This document shows, piece after piece, positions 10,346-20,830 of a stretch of DNA of 64,000 bases. Origin of the DNA: Fasciola hepatica (Eukaryota; Platyhelminthes; Trematoda; Plagiorchiida; Fasciolidae). The stretch lies in assembly GCA_948099385.1 (NCBI GenBank), contig CANUEZ040000140.1:868001-932000 (forward strand), written 5' to 3'. A program made the position numbers and the translations under genes. The notes under the pieces were generated by a model that saw only the letters and a list, made by a program, of their open reading frames with translations, had not been told where the DNA came from and did not search any database. Each line of letters starts with the position of its first letter. Positions within the stretch are counted from its first letter, which is position 1.

Positions 10346-11852
10346 GGTAAAAGTTGGAAACCGGAGTATTAAACTACCATCCACAACCTGAAGTAAATCA
10401 GCAAAATATAGAGAATTAGTTGGGAATTCGTCAGGGGCACGGACATACTCTAACTCTAATCAAAATATCAAGCGGTATGTGCTTTTAAATTACTTCCAAC
10501 AAGGTTAACACTAACTTCAAACGCGGTAGAGAGGTCAAGAGTGCAACCTACTAAACGCGACCTTCAGTTTGAAGAACCCTAACACGTACAGTTGTCTTGA
10601 GGTCTTCATGTGGTACATAGGTACGGGGCTGAAGCTAAAATTTTCCCAGATCTTGTAATTACCTTGTTATCTGAATATCACCGGTGAGATGGAAGATTGT
10701 TCACTGGATAATGGGGCAGAGGGAAAATTTGAGGCAGTTCAAAATACAACTCTTGACTGCATCTTGTGTCTCGTATTGCCGGTGAGGTGTAAGACAGATC
10801 ACTGGACAACAAAAGGGGGTTCAATAAAGGGGCTTTCCGTTTGGCTTGAGTAGCGCAAAAGATCCCGATCTGAAAAGTCCACCGGATATCACTAAGAAAG
10901 TGCAGTAAATTTCTACCGTGAATGACCGAAAGATCTTTTGCTTCACAATGGAAGAAAAGTGTCTTCAAAGTATACTCGGTTGGGGTAAACCTGTGAAATG
11001 ATATCGCGAATTTTGTGGTAATTATTGTCTGGCTTGGTCATCCCTTAGTGTTTACCTTTGCTTTCATTGGTTTACTAGATGACGAGCTTTTGATTGGGCC
11101 ATTCGTCACGTATAAAACAGCGGGCATACCTTCTCTGTCTCGCTTGTAAGGTCCAGCGCAGAGGTTGATGATTTGACTTTCTTACTTTTATGACAGTTGG
11201 CAGCATATACCAGCCGAATCCCGCTGAAATTGGCGGATCCGATTCAGATGATCGGGATACCACAAGGGTGAAAAATACGCTTGCCATTTTCGGTGATGCT
11301 AGAACATGTGGTCAGTAAACGTGTCCTTTTGGGACCAGCACATTCTGATTTTGAGTTTTATTGCTCCAATTCCCCTGTCGGTAATCAAATAATCTCTATC
11401 TCAGCTCGCTATCACTGGTCCTATTTCACAGGCACAACCATTTGTATACTGGTTTACCTCGGGGGTTATCATTTGTGTGAGCCCTCCTGCAAGTGAAATG
11501 AAGTGAGTGAATGTAGTCTAAATAAGTGCTTCACTAGCTTTGACAGCAAGCTTGAGAAATTCGGTGTGAATACGCCGGGAGTACCTATGTACTTTCGACT
11601 ATGTAAGCTCACGAATACGGAAAGCATTGCTTGCAGGGATTCGTCTACCAACTGACGGATACAATATGGATCTGGATTAAAAAGTAGCTTCGTCGTTTAT
11701 AATCACTTCGCCGCTCAAAGGAAACTGTTTTCTACTTTAAGACTGACTGGTATATTACTTCTCCGCTATACCTATCTTAAGCCACTTAAAGTTTGCTGCA
11801 AGAGGAGTAGGAATACATTCTCACTACGAATTAGCAGCAGCTCACTTTCAAA
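10346..11852. other. Unassigned stretch
   Basis: No domain or element was recognised. Two short direct repeats with a ~100-bp period (a GGTGAG...TTCACTGGATAAT type word near 10,682 and 10,781) are the only internal structure noticed. The minus-strand frame 10,678-10,968 has no recognisable motif. Confidence 0.4.
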
Positions 11853-11932
11853 GAGCCCCAAGTAAGACTACAACCAGTGGTGAGCGACTGGCAGTCGAAC
11901 ACCGTAACCACTGGATTATCCGGGTTGGCCCT
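11853..11932 (-). repeat. tRNA-derived SINE head or tRNA pseudogene
   Basis: On the minus strand GGATAATCCAGTGGTTACGG matches an RNA polymerase III A box in tRNA context. GGTTGTAGTCT lies where a B box should be, with its start about 44 bases after the A-box start, the spacing of a real tRNA. The acceptor ends are only loosely complementary, so no functional tRNA is claimed. A decayed tRNA-derived SINE head is the best reading; its 3' body was not delimited. Confidence 0.5.
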
Positions 11933-12418
11933 CATTGGTTTTTCAAACGGATACAATGCGTGATGTGGCATCAATCCCAAACTGGCCTTGAATTTCAGCT
12001 GTGCATTTCCCGAAGGTCACTGTGTACCTCATATTATATATGCATACGTACAAGCATACATATGTACCGGTGGCCACAATACCGTGGATACTGTGGCTGA
12101 ATTTGTAAACACTAAAAATGTGAAAAGAATACTATCGTACGGCAAGAAATCTCCGTTGCATGACCGCGGATGTGGAACTGCTCCTTGTTCTTCCATAACT
12201 AGGGGACGTATTGATCTTGTCCATTTTCATCGAAGACATGCGCAACCACATGTGCCAACCCTGAATAACTGGTACGAGGGTAACGAGGTAACAGCGATTT
12301 TGCAGCAGCCATTATTAATCAGTGTTACTGGGTATGATCCCAAGTTTCGCCGTGTCCAATTATAGCAATAACAAAATCATCACATCAAGGGATACCTCTA
12401 GCATCTCAAAGAGGTCCA
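11933..12418. other. Unassigned stretch
   Basis: An open frame of 125 codons at 11,988-12,365 on the plus strand has no recognisable motif. Nothing else was identified between the SINE-like sequence and the LTR. Confidence 0.35.
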
Positions 12419-12777
12419 TGTAACGAACGAATACTGAAAATCCTTCTTAATGTTCAACGTGCTTTGTGAATTTGACTATATTTAACATTATCTTGGAAAG
12501 CTCGCTCATACACCACACATTTTCACGTTTGTTTATCCATGTGAGACATTTGAATTTGGCCTTGAACCGTTTCTGACTGTCGTGCTTGAGCCACGGGGCT
12601 TTGGACCTTTGGGTTTTACTGTGAAGTCTATTTGGCCGCATACTTGAGGTTCGTGTATATTTGTATCCTTTGTGCATTTCAATTTAGTACCGTAGAAACT
12701 ACGAATCAATCTTGTTCTGGTTTTGGGATTCGTTTGAACTGGCTACGCGTTGCTCGATTTGCGAGATTCGACTTACA
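12419..12777 (+). repeat. BEL/Pao family-2 LTR, probably solo
   Basis: TGTAACGAACG... to ...GACTTACA spans 359 bp, exactly the length of the LTR at 51,983-52,341, to which it aligns over its whole length in inverse orientation. A third copy is at 47,937-48,569. Substitutions against those copies are frequent. No family-2 internal sequence follows directly, so it is read as a solo LTR or an isolated end. Confidence 0.75.
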
Positions 12778-13545
12778 GTCCAACACCGTCCAGTCACCAA
12801 ATTATCAGACTTAATGCTCACCACCACTGATGGCCCAATTTTCGGCACTGAGGGAGCGGCCGCCTTCCAGGAACATTATTAAACAAAATTCGAGTACTCC
12901 TTGGCCATTTAAAAATCTATTAGTTGATAACGGGCCACAATGGCCTCTGTGGTTTAATTTTGTGTTCCATAAATGTGGGCGATAATTAGTCGATCTATCA
13001 AACTATTTTCAAGAGAGGAAATGGCCCAAACTTCACCGCCAGAGGTATCGCAGGTAAATCATTCGCAACCTGACGAATATTTGGCATTCTACAAAAGCGT
13101 TAGCAGACCAATATGAAAATTGGGGCCTGAATAATCCGGGCCTTAATGACAATTTAAATGTTCCCAGATCGGAAATAACTCCATTACCTGTTACAACGTA
13201 CGCATGTTGAAGTTCTTCCCAGTCGTCGTCGCATACACTGTTTAGACTACGCGATTTATTCTTGTTGATCCTCATGCAAGTAACGCACACATCAACCGCT
13301 ACATTCCAATGATGTGTGCCGTAGCATCTTTTTGATCTGACACCCGACTGCCGTGACGGTCGTATCTGACAGTGATGCTTGCTGAACTCTGGTTCTCGTT
13401 GGTAAAAGTTATGACCGTACGGCTGAGGCTGGTGCATAATTCGGATGCGTACAATCTGTTTGTCTTACGCCGCCTAACCTGAAAGCCAATCTCGTCTTGA
13501 ATTTATGATTCGCTAATTTTGCTACGCGTGACCCGTAGTCAGAAC
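12778..13545 (+). other. Decayed sequence leading into a BEL/Pao gag
   Basis: The last ~50 bp (about 13,495-13,545) resemble the end of the family-1 LTR (the TTTGCTACGCGT word) and the leader after it (TACTCAACTAG). A very decayed 5' LTR is therefore likely, but its left edge cannot be placed. The minus-strand frame 13,033-13,437 has no known motif. Confidence 0.4.
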
Positions 13546-13569
13546 ACCGTAGCGGTACTCAACTAGAAT

Positions 13570-15128
13570 TTGCACGGGTAAACCGTTCGAATGCGAAGAA
13601 GAGGACAGGGAGCAACTCGGCAAGTCGTGGGGGTATTTTCGGGTGATGCCGATCTGTTAGACATTGCTAGGTCTGTTAGTCCCGTCAATGCAACTTCATG
13701 TATTTCAGCCAGTTATACAGAATTTGAACGCGATAGCATTTACAGACTGAGAATAGTAGATTAGAACACCAGCTTAGGTAAGTTAAGGAAGAAGCTGGGT
13801 CAGCCAAGAAAGAGAAACCCTAACGACGGGAACAAGGGACAGTCCTGGAAACCGCGGAGCATGGGACCATTTAGCCCAAAGATGTTACGGAACAGTCAGA
13901 GCAGACTTGTGCTAGCGGAACAACCGCGATCGGCCTGAACAAGGTGGAACCGACTTTATTCGACGGAACTGCGGAAGGGCACTGCAAACTCATCAGACAA
14001 TACAGGGGCTTCGTGGGAAGAAGAGTTTCTGATCCAGGGCTAATACTCTTGTATCTGCTCAGTTACTTTCGTGGTAAAGCCGGGGAAGCAATCGACGGGT
14101 ACCCGGCGCTGGACCCCGAAAAGGGCCACAGCCAAGCACGTGCAAGTCTGAAGGACCTGCTTGTACAACCGTTCAAGCTCGGCCGGAATTTAATCTATGG
14201 GGTATTATCAGAGGTAAGGCTTTCCACAGGCGAGTCAGGTTCTCTAGTCAATCTGGCGACAAAGATGCGTAACTGTGGCATACCTCTGAACCGCCTAGAC
14301 TATCGATCGGACCTGAATACACCATACTCATTAGAGGCCACTGTGCGCAGTTTACCTGCGGAACCACAGAGTGAACGTGCCGAGGAAGCTGAGGGGATAC
14401 GTGGGTTTGTGTGAAAAACTACATTCGAGGACCTGATGCTGTTTATGGGCGGTCATGCTCGAGCAGTGAACAATTGTTTCGGTAAACTTGTGCGCGAAAC
14501 CGGCAAGCTGCCTCAGGCTACGGCACCATCACGAAGCCGGATTGAGGATTCCTGTAGCAGTCAAACATGGGCAAACAAAAACACTGTCCCGCGGAGGGGG
14601 AAACTCGCCCACATGTAAGGTGTGGTGCACCACGCCGCCTAGCAGAATGTCCTCTCTTTCGAAAAGTGGACCTTGACGAACGGTGGAAGTTGGCTAAAAG
14701 CTTTGACGCGTACTTTATTTGCCCCATCTGTTCACTTCGGGCGGTTATATCGGGCGAAAATAAGCTGTAGTCAAGGTGGGTGTCATGGAAAACACCTTTA
14801 CTCACTGCACCAAACCAGAAAGTTGAATGCCGAGGAAAACTCTGAACCATTTGTGGTTTGCCCAACTTCTGGTGGTATCAATAAGTCCATTCGTCCGGGA
14901 GTAATATCAGTCGGCACGGAAGCTGCAGCTGGGGTAATAAGGGTGTTGGCTTTTTAGATGGTTGCTGGGATAACACTTTGTTGAAAAAGGAACCCGCAGA
15001 AACGGGAAATCATTGGGGATCAACCTTTTTTATCTCTGAACAAAGTAGGTGGTTTCCAGGTTATCTGGCCCACCAAATTCACCTACGGCTGGTCTCCTTT
15101 GTAAACCACGATCAGGCCGTTGGCCCAG
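13570..15128 (+). pseudogene. BEL/Pao gag-protease fragment A, diverged
   Basis: The N-terminal part (RQGATRQV-like, frames broken by stops) precedes an open frame 13,944-14,414. That frame carries VEPTLFDGTAEGHCKLIRQY and YFRGKAGEAIDGYPALDPE, matching the gag core of E2 and E3 (VELTVFDG..., EAIDGCT..DPE). Zinc-knuckle remnants (CGAPRRLAECPLF, then CPIC) lie near 14,600-14,745. The protease region near 14,945-15,125 aligns with the family but reads LAFLDGCWDNTLL, so the DSG active-site triplet is DGC after correcting for shifts and stops. The fragment ends where an oppositely oriented LTR begins. Confidence 0.75.
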
Positions 15129-15505
15129 TGTCAGATGCTTTTTCGCAATACGTACCCAAAATTCGAAACGGATCCCGAAATCACAACGCGACTATCCGCA
15201 AATTCTAAGAAACTAGAATGATAAATTTATAAAGGCAAAAGGCAAATACGAACCTCAACTATGCGATCACAGGGATTCGGAAAACGGGAACCAAATTGCT
15301 ACATGCGAGAAAGGTGTACATGCTTCACGCGTGTCCGAAATGGGATATGACAGAGTAGAGCGCCGAGTGCGAAAAAAAAACAAAAGTTGAGCCACGAAAA
15401 CAGTGCATAGAAATAGGCCAGCAGTGTAAATGAGTAAGTGATGTTAGGAAAACAAGTAATGGCAGTGTTTCTGGGAAGGGGAGTGGTCACAACAGGTCGT
15501 TTTAT
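15129..15505 (-). repeat. BEL/Pao LTR of fragment B, decayed
   Basis: It aligns end to end (about 377 bp) with the LTRs of E2 on the same strand. Shared words are AATACGTACCCAAAATTCG near 15,147 and GGATCCCGAAATCA near 15,170, followed outside by CGCCCACCAAAATAC, the counterpart of the E2 polypurine tract. Its orientation makes it the 3' LTR of minus-strand fragment B. Confidence 0.75.
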
Positions 15506-15902
15506 CGCCCACCAAAATACCCCCGAATCTTAGCAGAGTCAAAGGTTTGGAATAAGGTTACTGATTCTTCCTATCTACCTAGTCCCTACTGGTAGTGTGT
15601 CTAACACTTCTGAGATCAACATTCCACTCATGATCGCAGTTGATCCGGTAGCCACTCTGACGTACTTTGGAATATGGATAAATAGCAACAACTACCACCT
15701 ACGTGAGATATCTTCAACAATGTCAGCGATAAACGAGGAACAATCAGCCCTGCAAGTGCTTGATGGGAGTCACGGAGCACAAAAGTGTATCATGTACGGG
15801 TGTGTGTCTGGGCTCAGGTCCAGTTCATTACTTTAGTATGTCGCAAATGCCTCCGCACACTGGAGGTGCGTTTATTCACTTCAACGACGAGTGAGGAACA
15901 GC
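15506..15902 (-). other. 3' untranslated region of BEL/Pao fragment B
   Basis: The first ~150 bp match the internal region next to the E2 3' LTR (CTTAGCAGAGTCAAAGGTT at 15,531 and 28,887). The remainder up to the integrase stop at 15,903-15,905 has no frame and is taken as the same 3' untranslated region. Confidence 0.6.
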
Positions 15903-16560
15903 CTACCGGGGTTCTGTGTTACCAGCTTCTCCGTCTTCACTCTCGAAGAGTCTAATACTGCATACGTCACGGATTAGCTTTCCGTCGGCGGTCTTCACCC
16001 TGACAGTTCTTATCATTCCGTCATAGCTTCTGACAGTTTTCATGACAAAGCCTAAAGGCCAGGTGCCGAAATGAGAGTGTTCGTCGGTGATTATCTCTAC
16101 GTCCCCAACCTTGAATGATCTCGCTTTGATCAGCCACCTCTGTCGAGCTCAAGGAGTCGGTTGGTACTGCCGCAGCCATCTCCCCCAAAAAACCTTGACA
16201 AGATGGCCTACCCGTTTCCATCCACGGAGGTAGTTCCCACGAAGGTTTTTCGGCCCTTGGAAACCCACTTTCGACCTTAACGCCAATAAGTCGTACGGAG
16301 GGCGCCAAATGTGTGTTGTCGTAGTTAGTTACTAGAACCAGTGGGTGGTTATTTAGGGTTCTTTCCACTTCGGCCGTGACGGTGCTCAAAGTTTTATTGT
16401 TCGGCGGCTGTTGTTCAGTGATCGACACCAATAGTCGTCTGGTGGACCTGATCAGGCGTTCCCATACGCCACCACCATGACTGGCCTGTAGGGGATTGAA
16501 GCGCCATCGTAGGCCATGAGCCACTGTTCGGTTGTGCAGTCACAGTCTCGAAATCGTTTT
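15903..16560 (-). pseudogene. BEL/Pao integrase C-terminal part, fragment B
   Basis: The minus-strand frame beginning near 16,545 shows RTVAHGLRWRFNPLQASH and GGGVWERLIRS, which holds the catalytic Glu of the DDE integrase. It is followed by a C-terminal region homologous to that of E2 (frame shifted near 16,250) and ends at the stop 15,903-15,905 after VCSIRLFESEDGEAG. The zinc-binding domain, both catalytic Asp blocks, RNase H and RT are all missing: the protease of the same fragment lies only ~30 bp upstream, so a large internal deletion is evident. Confidence 0.78.
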
Positions 16561-16590
16561 CACTGAGTTAGGTGGTCTTTTCGGCGAATC

Positions 16591-16797
16591 TTAAAAAGTG
16601 GATGCCCCTTGGCCCTCTGCCTTATTGTGGCCTACAAAGGAGAGGAGCCGTAGGTAAATTTGATCGCCCAGGTAACCTGGGAACCGCCTACTTTGTTCAC
16701 AGATAATAAAGGTTGATCCCCCCTGACTTCCTATCTCTGCGGGTTCCTTCCCCAACAAAGTGTTATCCCAGCAACCGTCTAAAAAAGCCAACTTACT
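16591..16797 (-). pseudogene. BEL/Pao protease remnant, fragment B
   Basis: The frame starting 16,791 (AFLDGCWDNTLLGKEPAE) is the inverted counterpart of the protease part of fragment A at 14,945-15,125 and aligns with LAFVDSGSDTTLVKERFAD of E2. The DSG triplet is DGC, so it is catalytically dead. It abuts the 5' LTR of E1 at 16,798, which probably interrupted it. Confidence 0.68.
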
Positions 16798-17172
16798 TGT
16801 AACGACAGGTCGTGGAAAATCCCTTCAAACCAGTGCAATTCCATGTTTTTCTTAACATCACTCACTTGCCTACACTATTGGCACGTCTTTATGCACTGCT
16901 TATTTTTACGGACCAATTTTTGTTTGTTCGCGCCCAGAGCGCTACTTTGCCATATCCTTGTTCTGGACCTGCGTGACCCACATTCTCCTCGCTCGCAAGC
17001 CGCAATTTGGTCCTCGTTCGTTGAGTCCTTGTGGTCTCATTGTTGAGGTTTGTATCTTGTTGGTGTCATTGTTCATTCCATAATCTAGCATCTTAGAATA
17101 TCGCGGATAATCGCCTTTTGACTTCGAGATCCGTTGTGAATTTGGCTACGCATTGCTCAAACGTGTGTTACA
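16798..17172 (+). repeat. E1 5' LTR
   Basis: TGTAACGACAGGTCGTGG... to ...GTGTGTTACA, 375 bp. It aligns along its whole length with the E3 LTR (60,034-60,410) and, inverted, with the E2 LTRs, but with many substitutions (I estimate 15-20% from E3 by eye). Confidence 0.85.
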
Positions 17173-17213
17173 ATACTCAACAGATCAATTTGGAACGAGG
17201 AGAAACACGCAAA

Positions 17214-18290
17214 GTGCCAAGAAAAGGATCGAAAACATTGGAATCTGGACAGGAAGTAATACGGCAAGTCGCTGGGGAGGTTTTGGGTACTTTTGATTCT
17301 CTGGTTAATTCAGGGTCACCTAGTTCAGTCAGTGCTAGCTCACTTATTACGGAGGGTTATATGGATTGTTAGAATGTCGATCTATTTATGTTCAGGATAT
17401 TAGACCTATAACTGGCGGTTTTCGACGGGCGATCTGAACACTACTGCAAGTTCGTCAAGCAGTTCGAAACTTTCGTCGAAAACAAGATAAGCGACTCCGG
17501 GCAAAGGCTACTCTATCCGACTCATTACCGTAGAGGCCGAGCAAGGGAGGCTATCGATGGGTGTACCATGGCGACCTGGAACAAGGCACCACAACAGCAA
17601 GGAAGATTTTGAGGAACTTGTCTGGCCGTCCTTTCAAGGTAACCCGTAACTCAATAGAGGGCGTGATGGTAGAGGCAAAAAGAACCAAGGGCGATGTCTA
17701 CACAATGGCCGACCTGGTGATAAAGATGCAGAACTGCTCAATAGGCCTCGACCATTTAGGTAACAGGGCTGATCTAGATGCAAGGCACACCTTGGAGGGC
17801 ATTGTATGTCACCTCTCTCCCTAACTACAGTGTTGGCGGGCGAAGGAGGCAGAACGGATAAGCCGAAGCGACAGGGAGGCTAACTTGACCGAATACTTGG
17901 ACAGGCAAACCAAGATAGTCGACAGCAGATTTGGCCGACTTATCCGAGACAGCAACCGAGCGAGCAAGTCTAGTACTAGCCAGGTTAAAACCACCGCTCG
18001 GGAACAGCCGAAATATCAGCTCTGGACCAGTGCACTCGCCATTTCACGCGATGCCATAGCGCGACCAAGTTGCAGGTCCTGTGATGCTAACCATGGGCCA
18101 CTGGAATGACACAACAGGCGAACGGTGGGGTATGGCGAGGATGACGGGAGCGTGCTTTACGTGCCTCAACACCTCGCACCGGGCGGCAGCTTGTAGAACA
18201 AGGAACAGATGTGGCCACGAGTATTGCGCGGGCAAACACCATCGGCGACGGAAACTATACACGAGGCGAGCACCAAGCCCGGTGTGATTC
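17214..18290 (+). pseudogene. E1 gag, degraded
   Basis: The expected start is GTG (17,214) where E2 and E3 have ATG before PRKGSK/PSKGSK. A stop follows in the N-terminal part (near 17,370). Near 17,410 about 190 bp present in E3 (~60,645-60,830) are missing, removing the stretch before the FDGRSEHYCKF block. The core (DLVIKMQNCSIGLDHLG) and the DRQTKIVDSRFGRLIRDSN block are recognisable in shifting frames. The zinc-knuckle region near 18,075-18,250 keeps ACFTCLNTSHRAAACRTRNR (C-x2-C-x4-H-x4-C). Confidence 0.85.
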
Positions 18291-19075
18291 GTTCAACATC
18301 GCGGTCTGCCAGAAAACCAGTACTTTTAGGAAACGTTGCAGTGGGAGTAGTGACCCCAACTGGGGTGGTCAGAGCTTTGGCTTTCGCCGATAGTGGATCC
18401 GACACTACTCTAGTGAACGAGCGGTTTGCCGACAAACACCGGCTTGCTAAAGGTGCGACGTCGTTAGCAGTGAGCACGGTGGGCGGGACACAGGTAATGA
18501 CTGCCGGTCGGTTGAGGCTACAACTCATCTCTCTTGACACAAACGAGCAAATTGAACCAACGGAGGCATTCACGTTAGCGGATCTCCCCATGCGAGCACC
18601 AAGGTTGGTCAACGCAATCCTCACTAGGTGGCACCACCTGCAGGATGTAACGGTTGTAGATTGGGAAGACGATAAAGTTGATCCCCTCATCGGCTGCGAC
18701 GTGCTGGAGGCGCATTGGGTACTTGACCAGAGAGTGGGCGACCGCCAGGCACCATATGCCGCACGCACGTCTCTGGGATGGATGTTATACGGTCCAGTAG
18801 GGGTACGTGGTTCCGTGAATTATTTATCTGCCAAAACGGACCGCATAGAGTACCACCTGCAGCGGCTGTATGAAAAGGAGTTTCATGACATCGGAGACGA
18901 AAGACCATCGTTGTCTCAAGAGGATCATTTCGCTTTGCAAACAGTGCGGCGAGGCACTGGAGGCCTTAAAATCAGCTCGAGGTTCCCCTCCCGTGGCGCA
19001 CATCTGCCGACTCGTGGACTGACAACAGAAATTATGTTCTCCAACGATTACTACTACTGAAAGAACGCTTCATTC
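18290..19075 (+). pseudogene. E1 protease and start of pol
   Basis: The open frame 18,209-19,060 carries the aspartic protease motif LAFADSGSDTTLVNERFAD with DSG intact, then a long spacer (LPMRAPRLVNAILTRW, VTVVDWEDDKVDPLIGCD) and TSLGWMLYGPVG, which precedes the RT in BEL/Pao polyproteins. A one-base loss near 18,970-18,980 shifts the frame: the downstream residues no longer match E2's PLPWRTPVDSWTDNRNY and the frame ends at 19,060. Confidence 0.85.
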
Positions 19076-20085
19076 CAGACCAGGATCTGTGGGAACGATA
19101 AGCAGAATTAATGAAGCGTAACGAAGCTCTCGGCTACTTTGAAAAGGTGCCTGCAAACACTGACGGCCGAAAGGGTATCTGGTATCTACCTCACCACCCG
19201 GTTATTAACCCCAAGAAACCAGAAAACCTGAGGGTGGTTTTCGACTGTGGGGCCGAGTTCCAGGGCAAGTCGGTGAACGATCGCCTACTACAAGGACCTG
19301 ACCAGACCACACCACTATTCGAAGGTTTGTGCCGTTTCAGGGTGGGTAGAGTGGCCTTTTCCGCCGACATCAGGGAAGTGTTTCATCAGGTGAAAATACC
19401 GGTAGGAGAACGAGATGCTTTGCGCCTTCTGTGGTGGGAAGAAAACAACCGGAACAACGCAGTGGTAAATTATAGGATGGCCGTCCACCCCTTCGGAGCC
19501 ATATCGTCACCGTTCTGTGCGAACTACGCCCTTCAGGAAGCTGCGAACAAACATGGAGACTTGGTCCATCGGTCGGTGGTAGATGGCGTCAGCAGAAACT
19601 TCTAAGTCGAAGCTTATCTTGGGTCATTCGATGATGTGGAATCAGCTCTAGCGCAGTTCAGGGGCCTGACAAGATTGCTGGAGGAAGGCGGTTTCCATCT
19701 AACAAAATGGATGTCGAACCCTTCGGAAGTGCTCGAGGTCATTCCGTACCACGAGAGGGCCGAAAGGGTTATAGATTTGGACGGCTCCCTACTTACTATC
19801 AAATGCACTTTAGAAATACAATGGAATGTGGAAACGGACGACTTTGTTTTCGAGATAAACGTTCCCGAGCTGCCAATAACCCGTCGAGGTATACTATCCG
19901 CTGTCTCTAGTCTGTTCGACCAGCTCGGTTTTGTCTCACCCTGGCTGTTACCCGGAAAGATCTTGCTGCAGTGGCTGTGCCGTAAGAAAGTTGATTGGGA
20001 CCAGTCACTAGACCGAGAGGACCGGTTGGACTGGGAAGAATTTCTGAATACCCTGAAGAAATTATGGGACATAAGGACTCCATGA
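19076..20085 (+). pseudogene. E1 reverse transcriptase, active site destroyed
   Basis: A TAA near 19,099 interrupts the start (LWER-stop-AELMKRNEALGY). The palm then reads NLRVVFDCGAEFQGKSVNDR, VAFSADIREVFHQVKIP (first catalytic Asp present) and HPFGAISSPFCANYAL. At 19,603-19,614 the YVDD box, intact in E2 at 32,136-32,147, is stop-Val-Glu-Ala: all three catalytic codons are changed. The thumb continues openly to 20,085 (FVFEINVPELPITRRGILS, CRKKVDWDQSLDREDRLDW). E3 carries the same changes at 63,044-63,055. Confidence 0.9.
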
Positions 20086-20088
20086 TGT

Positions 20089-20830
20089 TTGACTCCTGGT
20101 CACGTTACACAAACAGGAGAACAACATGCCTTTTCCGATGCATCCGAAGTCGGTTATGGGGCTGTGGTGTACGGACGATGGCGCACAGGAGATGGGCAAC
20201 ATACTGCGAGAACCCTGCTCGCTAAGGCCCGCGTTGCTCCAATGAAGTCGGTCTTGATCCCATGCCTTGAACTCAGTGCAGCTGTGTTAGCAGTCAGGGC
20301 GGTACAAGCTGTGAAGAGATGTTTCGACCTCTACATCTGGTCGGCTAGTTTTGGACAGGCTCAACGATAACACTTTACTACATTAACAACGTCCGGAGCC
20401 GGTTTAGTACTTTCGCTGCTAACCGACTCACGATCATCCGAGACGAATCAGCCGTGAACCAGTGGAAGCATGTTAGGTCTGGCGATAATCCAGCGGATCT
20501 GTGCTCCCGGGGTGCGACCAAATTCAGGCAACCAGACTCGTGGACGAGGGGGCCAAACTTCCTGCAAGTGCCTAAACAGGACTGACCCGTGTTCGAATTA
20601 AAAACCCCTACGGAAGTAGGACTGGAGATCAAAGGCGTAGTGATAACGGCCAACGTCAACGAAGCGACATCCATTCTATCGCGATTGGTCACGTTCTCTT
20701 CCTGGATGAAGACACTCCGTGCGTTAGGTCGGTTGGCCAGTTTTAAGAGAAATTTACTAGCCTTGAAAGGGCTACTTCCCTCAGGCCGGATACTAGTGGA
20801 TCCGATAAGTCCCGATGCGCGGTAAGCCGC
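20089..20830 (+). pseudogene. E1 RNase H and connector, frameshifted
   Basis: QHAFSDASEVGYGAVVYGRW and LELSAAVLAVRAVQAVKRCF are the first Asp and Glu blocks of RNase H. At about 20,350-20,360 a one-base loss shifts the frame; after correction the third block reads WTGST where E2 has WTDST, so a catalytic Asp is also lost. The fourth block (GDNPADLCSRG, near 20,480-20,510) is intact in its own frame. A TGA near 20,584 replaces the Trp of E2's KQDWPVF, and a TAA follows at about 20,824. Confidence 0.85.

Noticed and set aside
12419..15128. Treating the LTR at 12,419 as the 5' LTR of gag fragment A
   Set aside because: The LTR belongs to family 2 by sequence, whereas a decayed family-1-like leader lies directly before the gag near 13,500-13,560.
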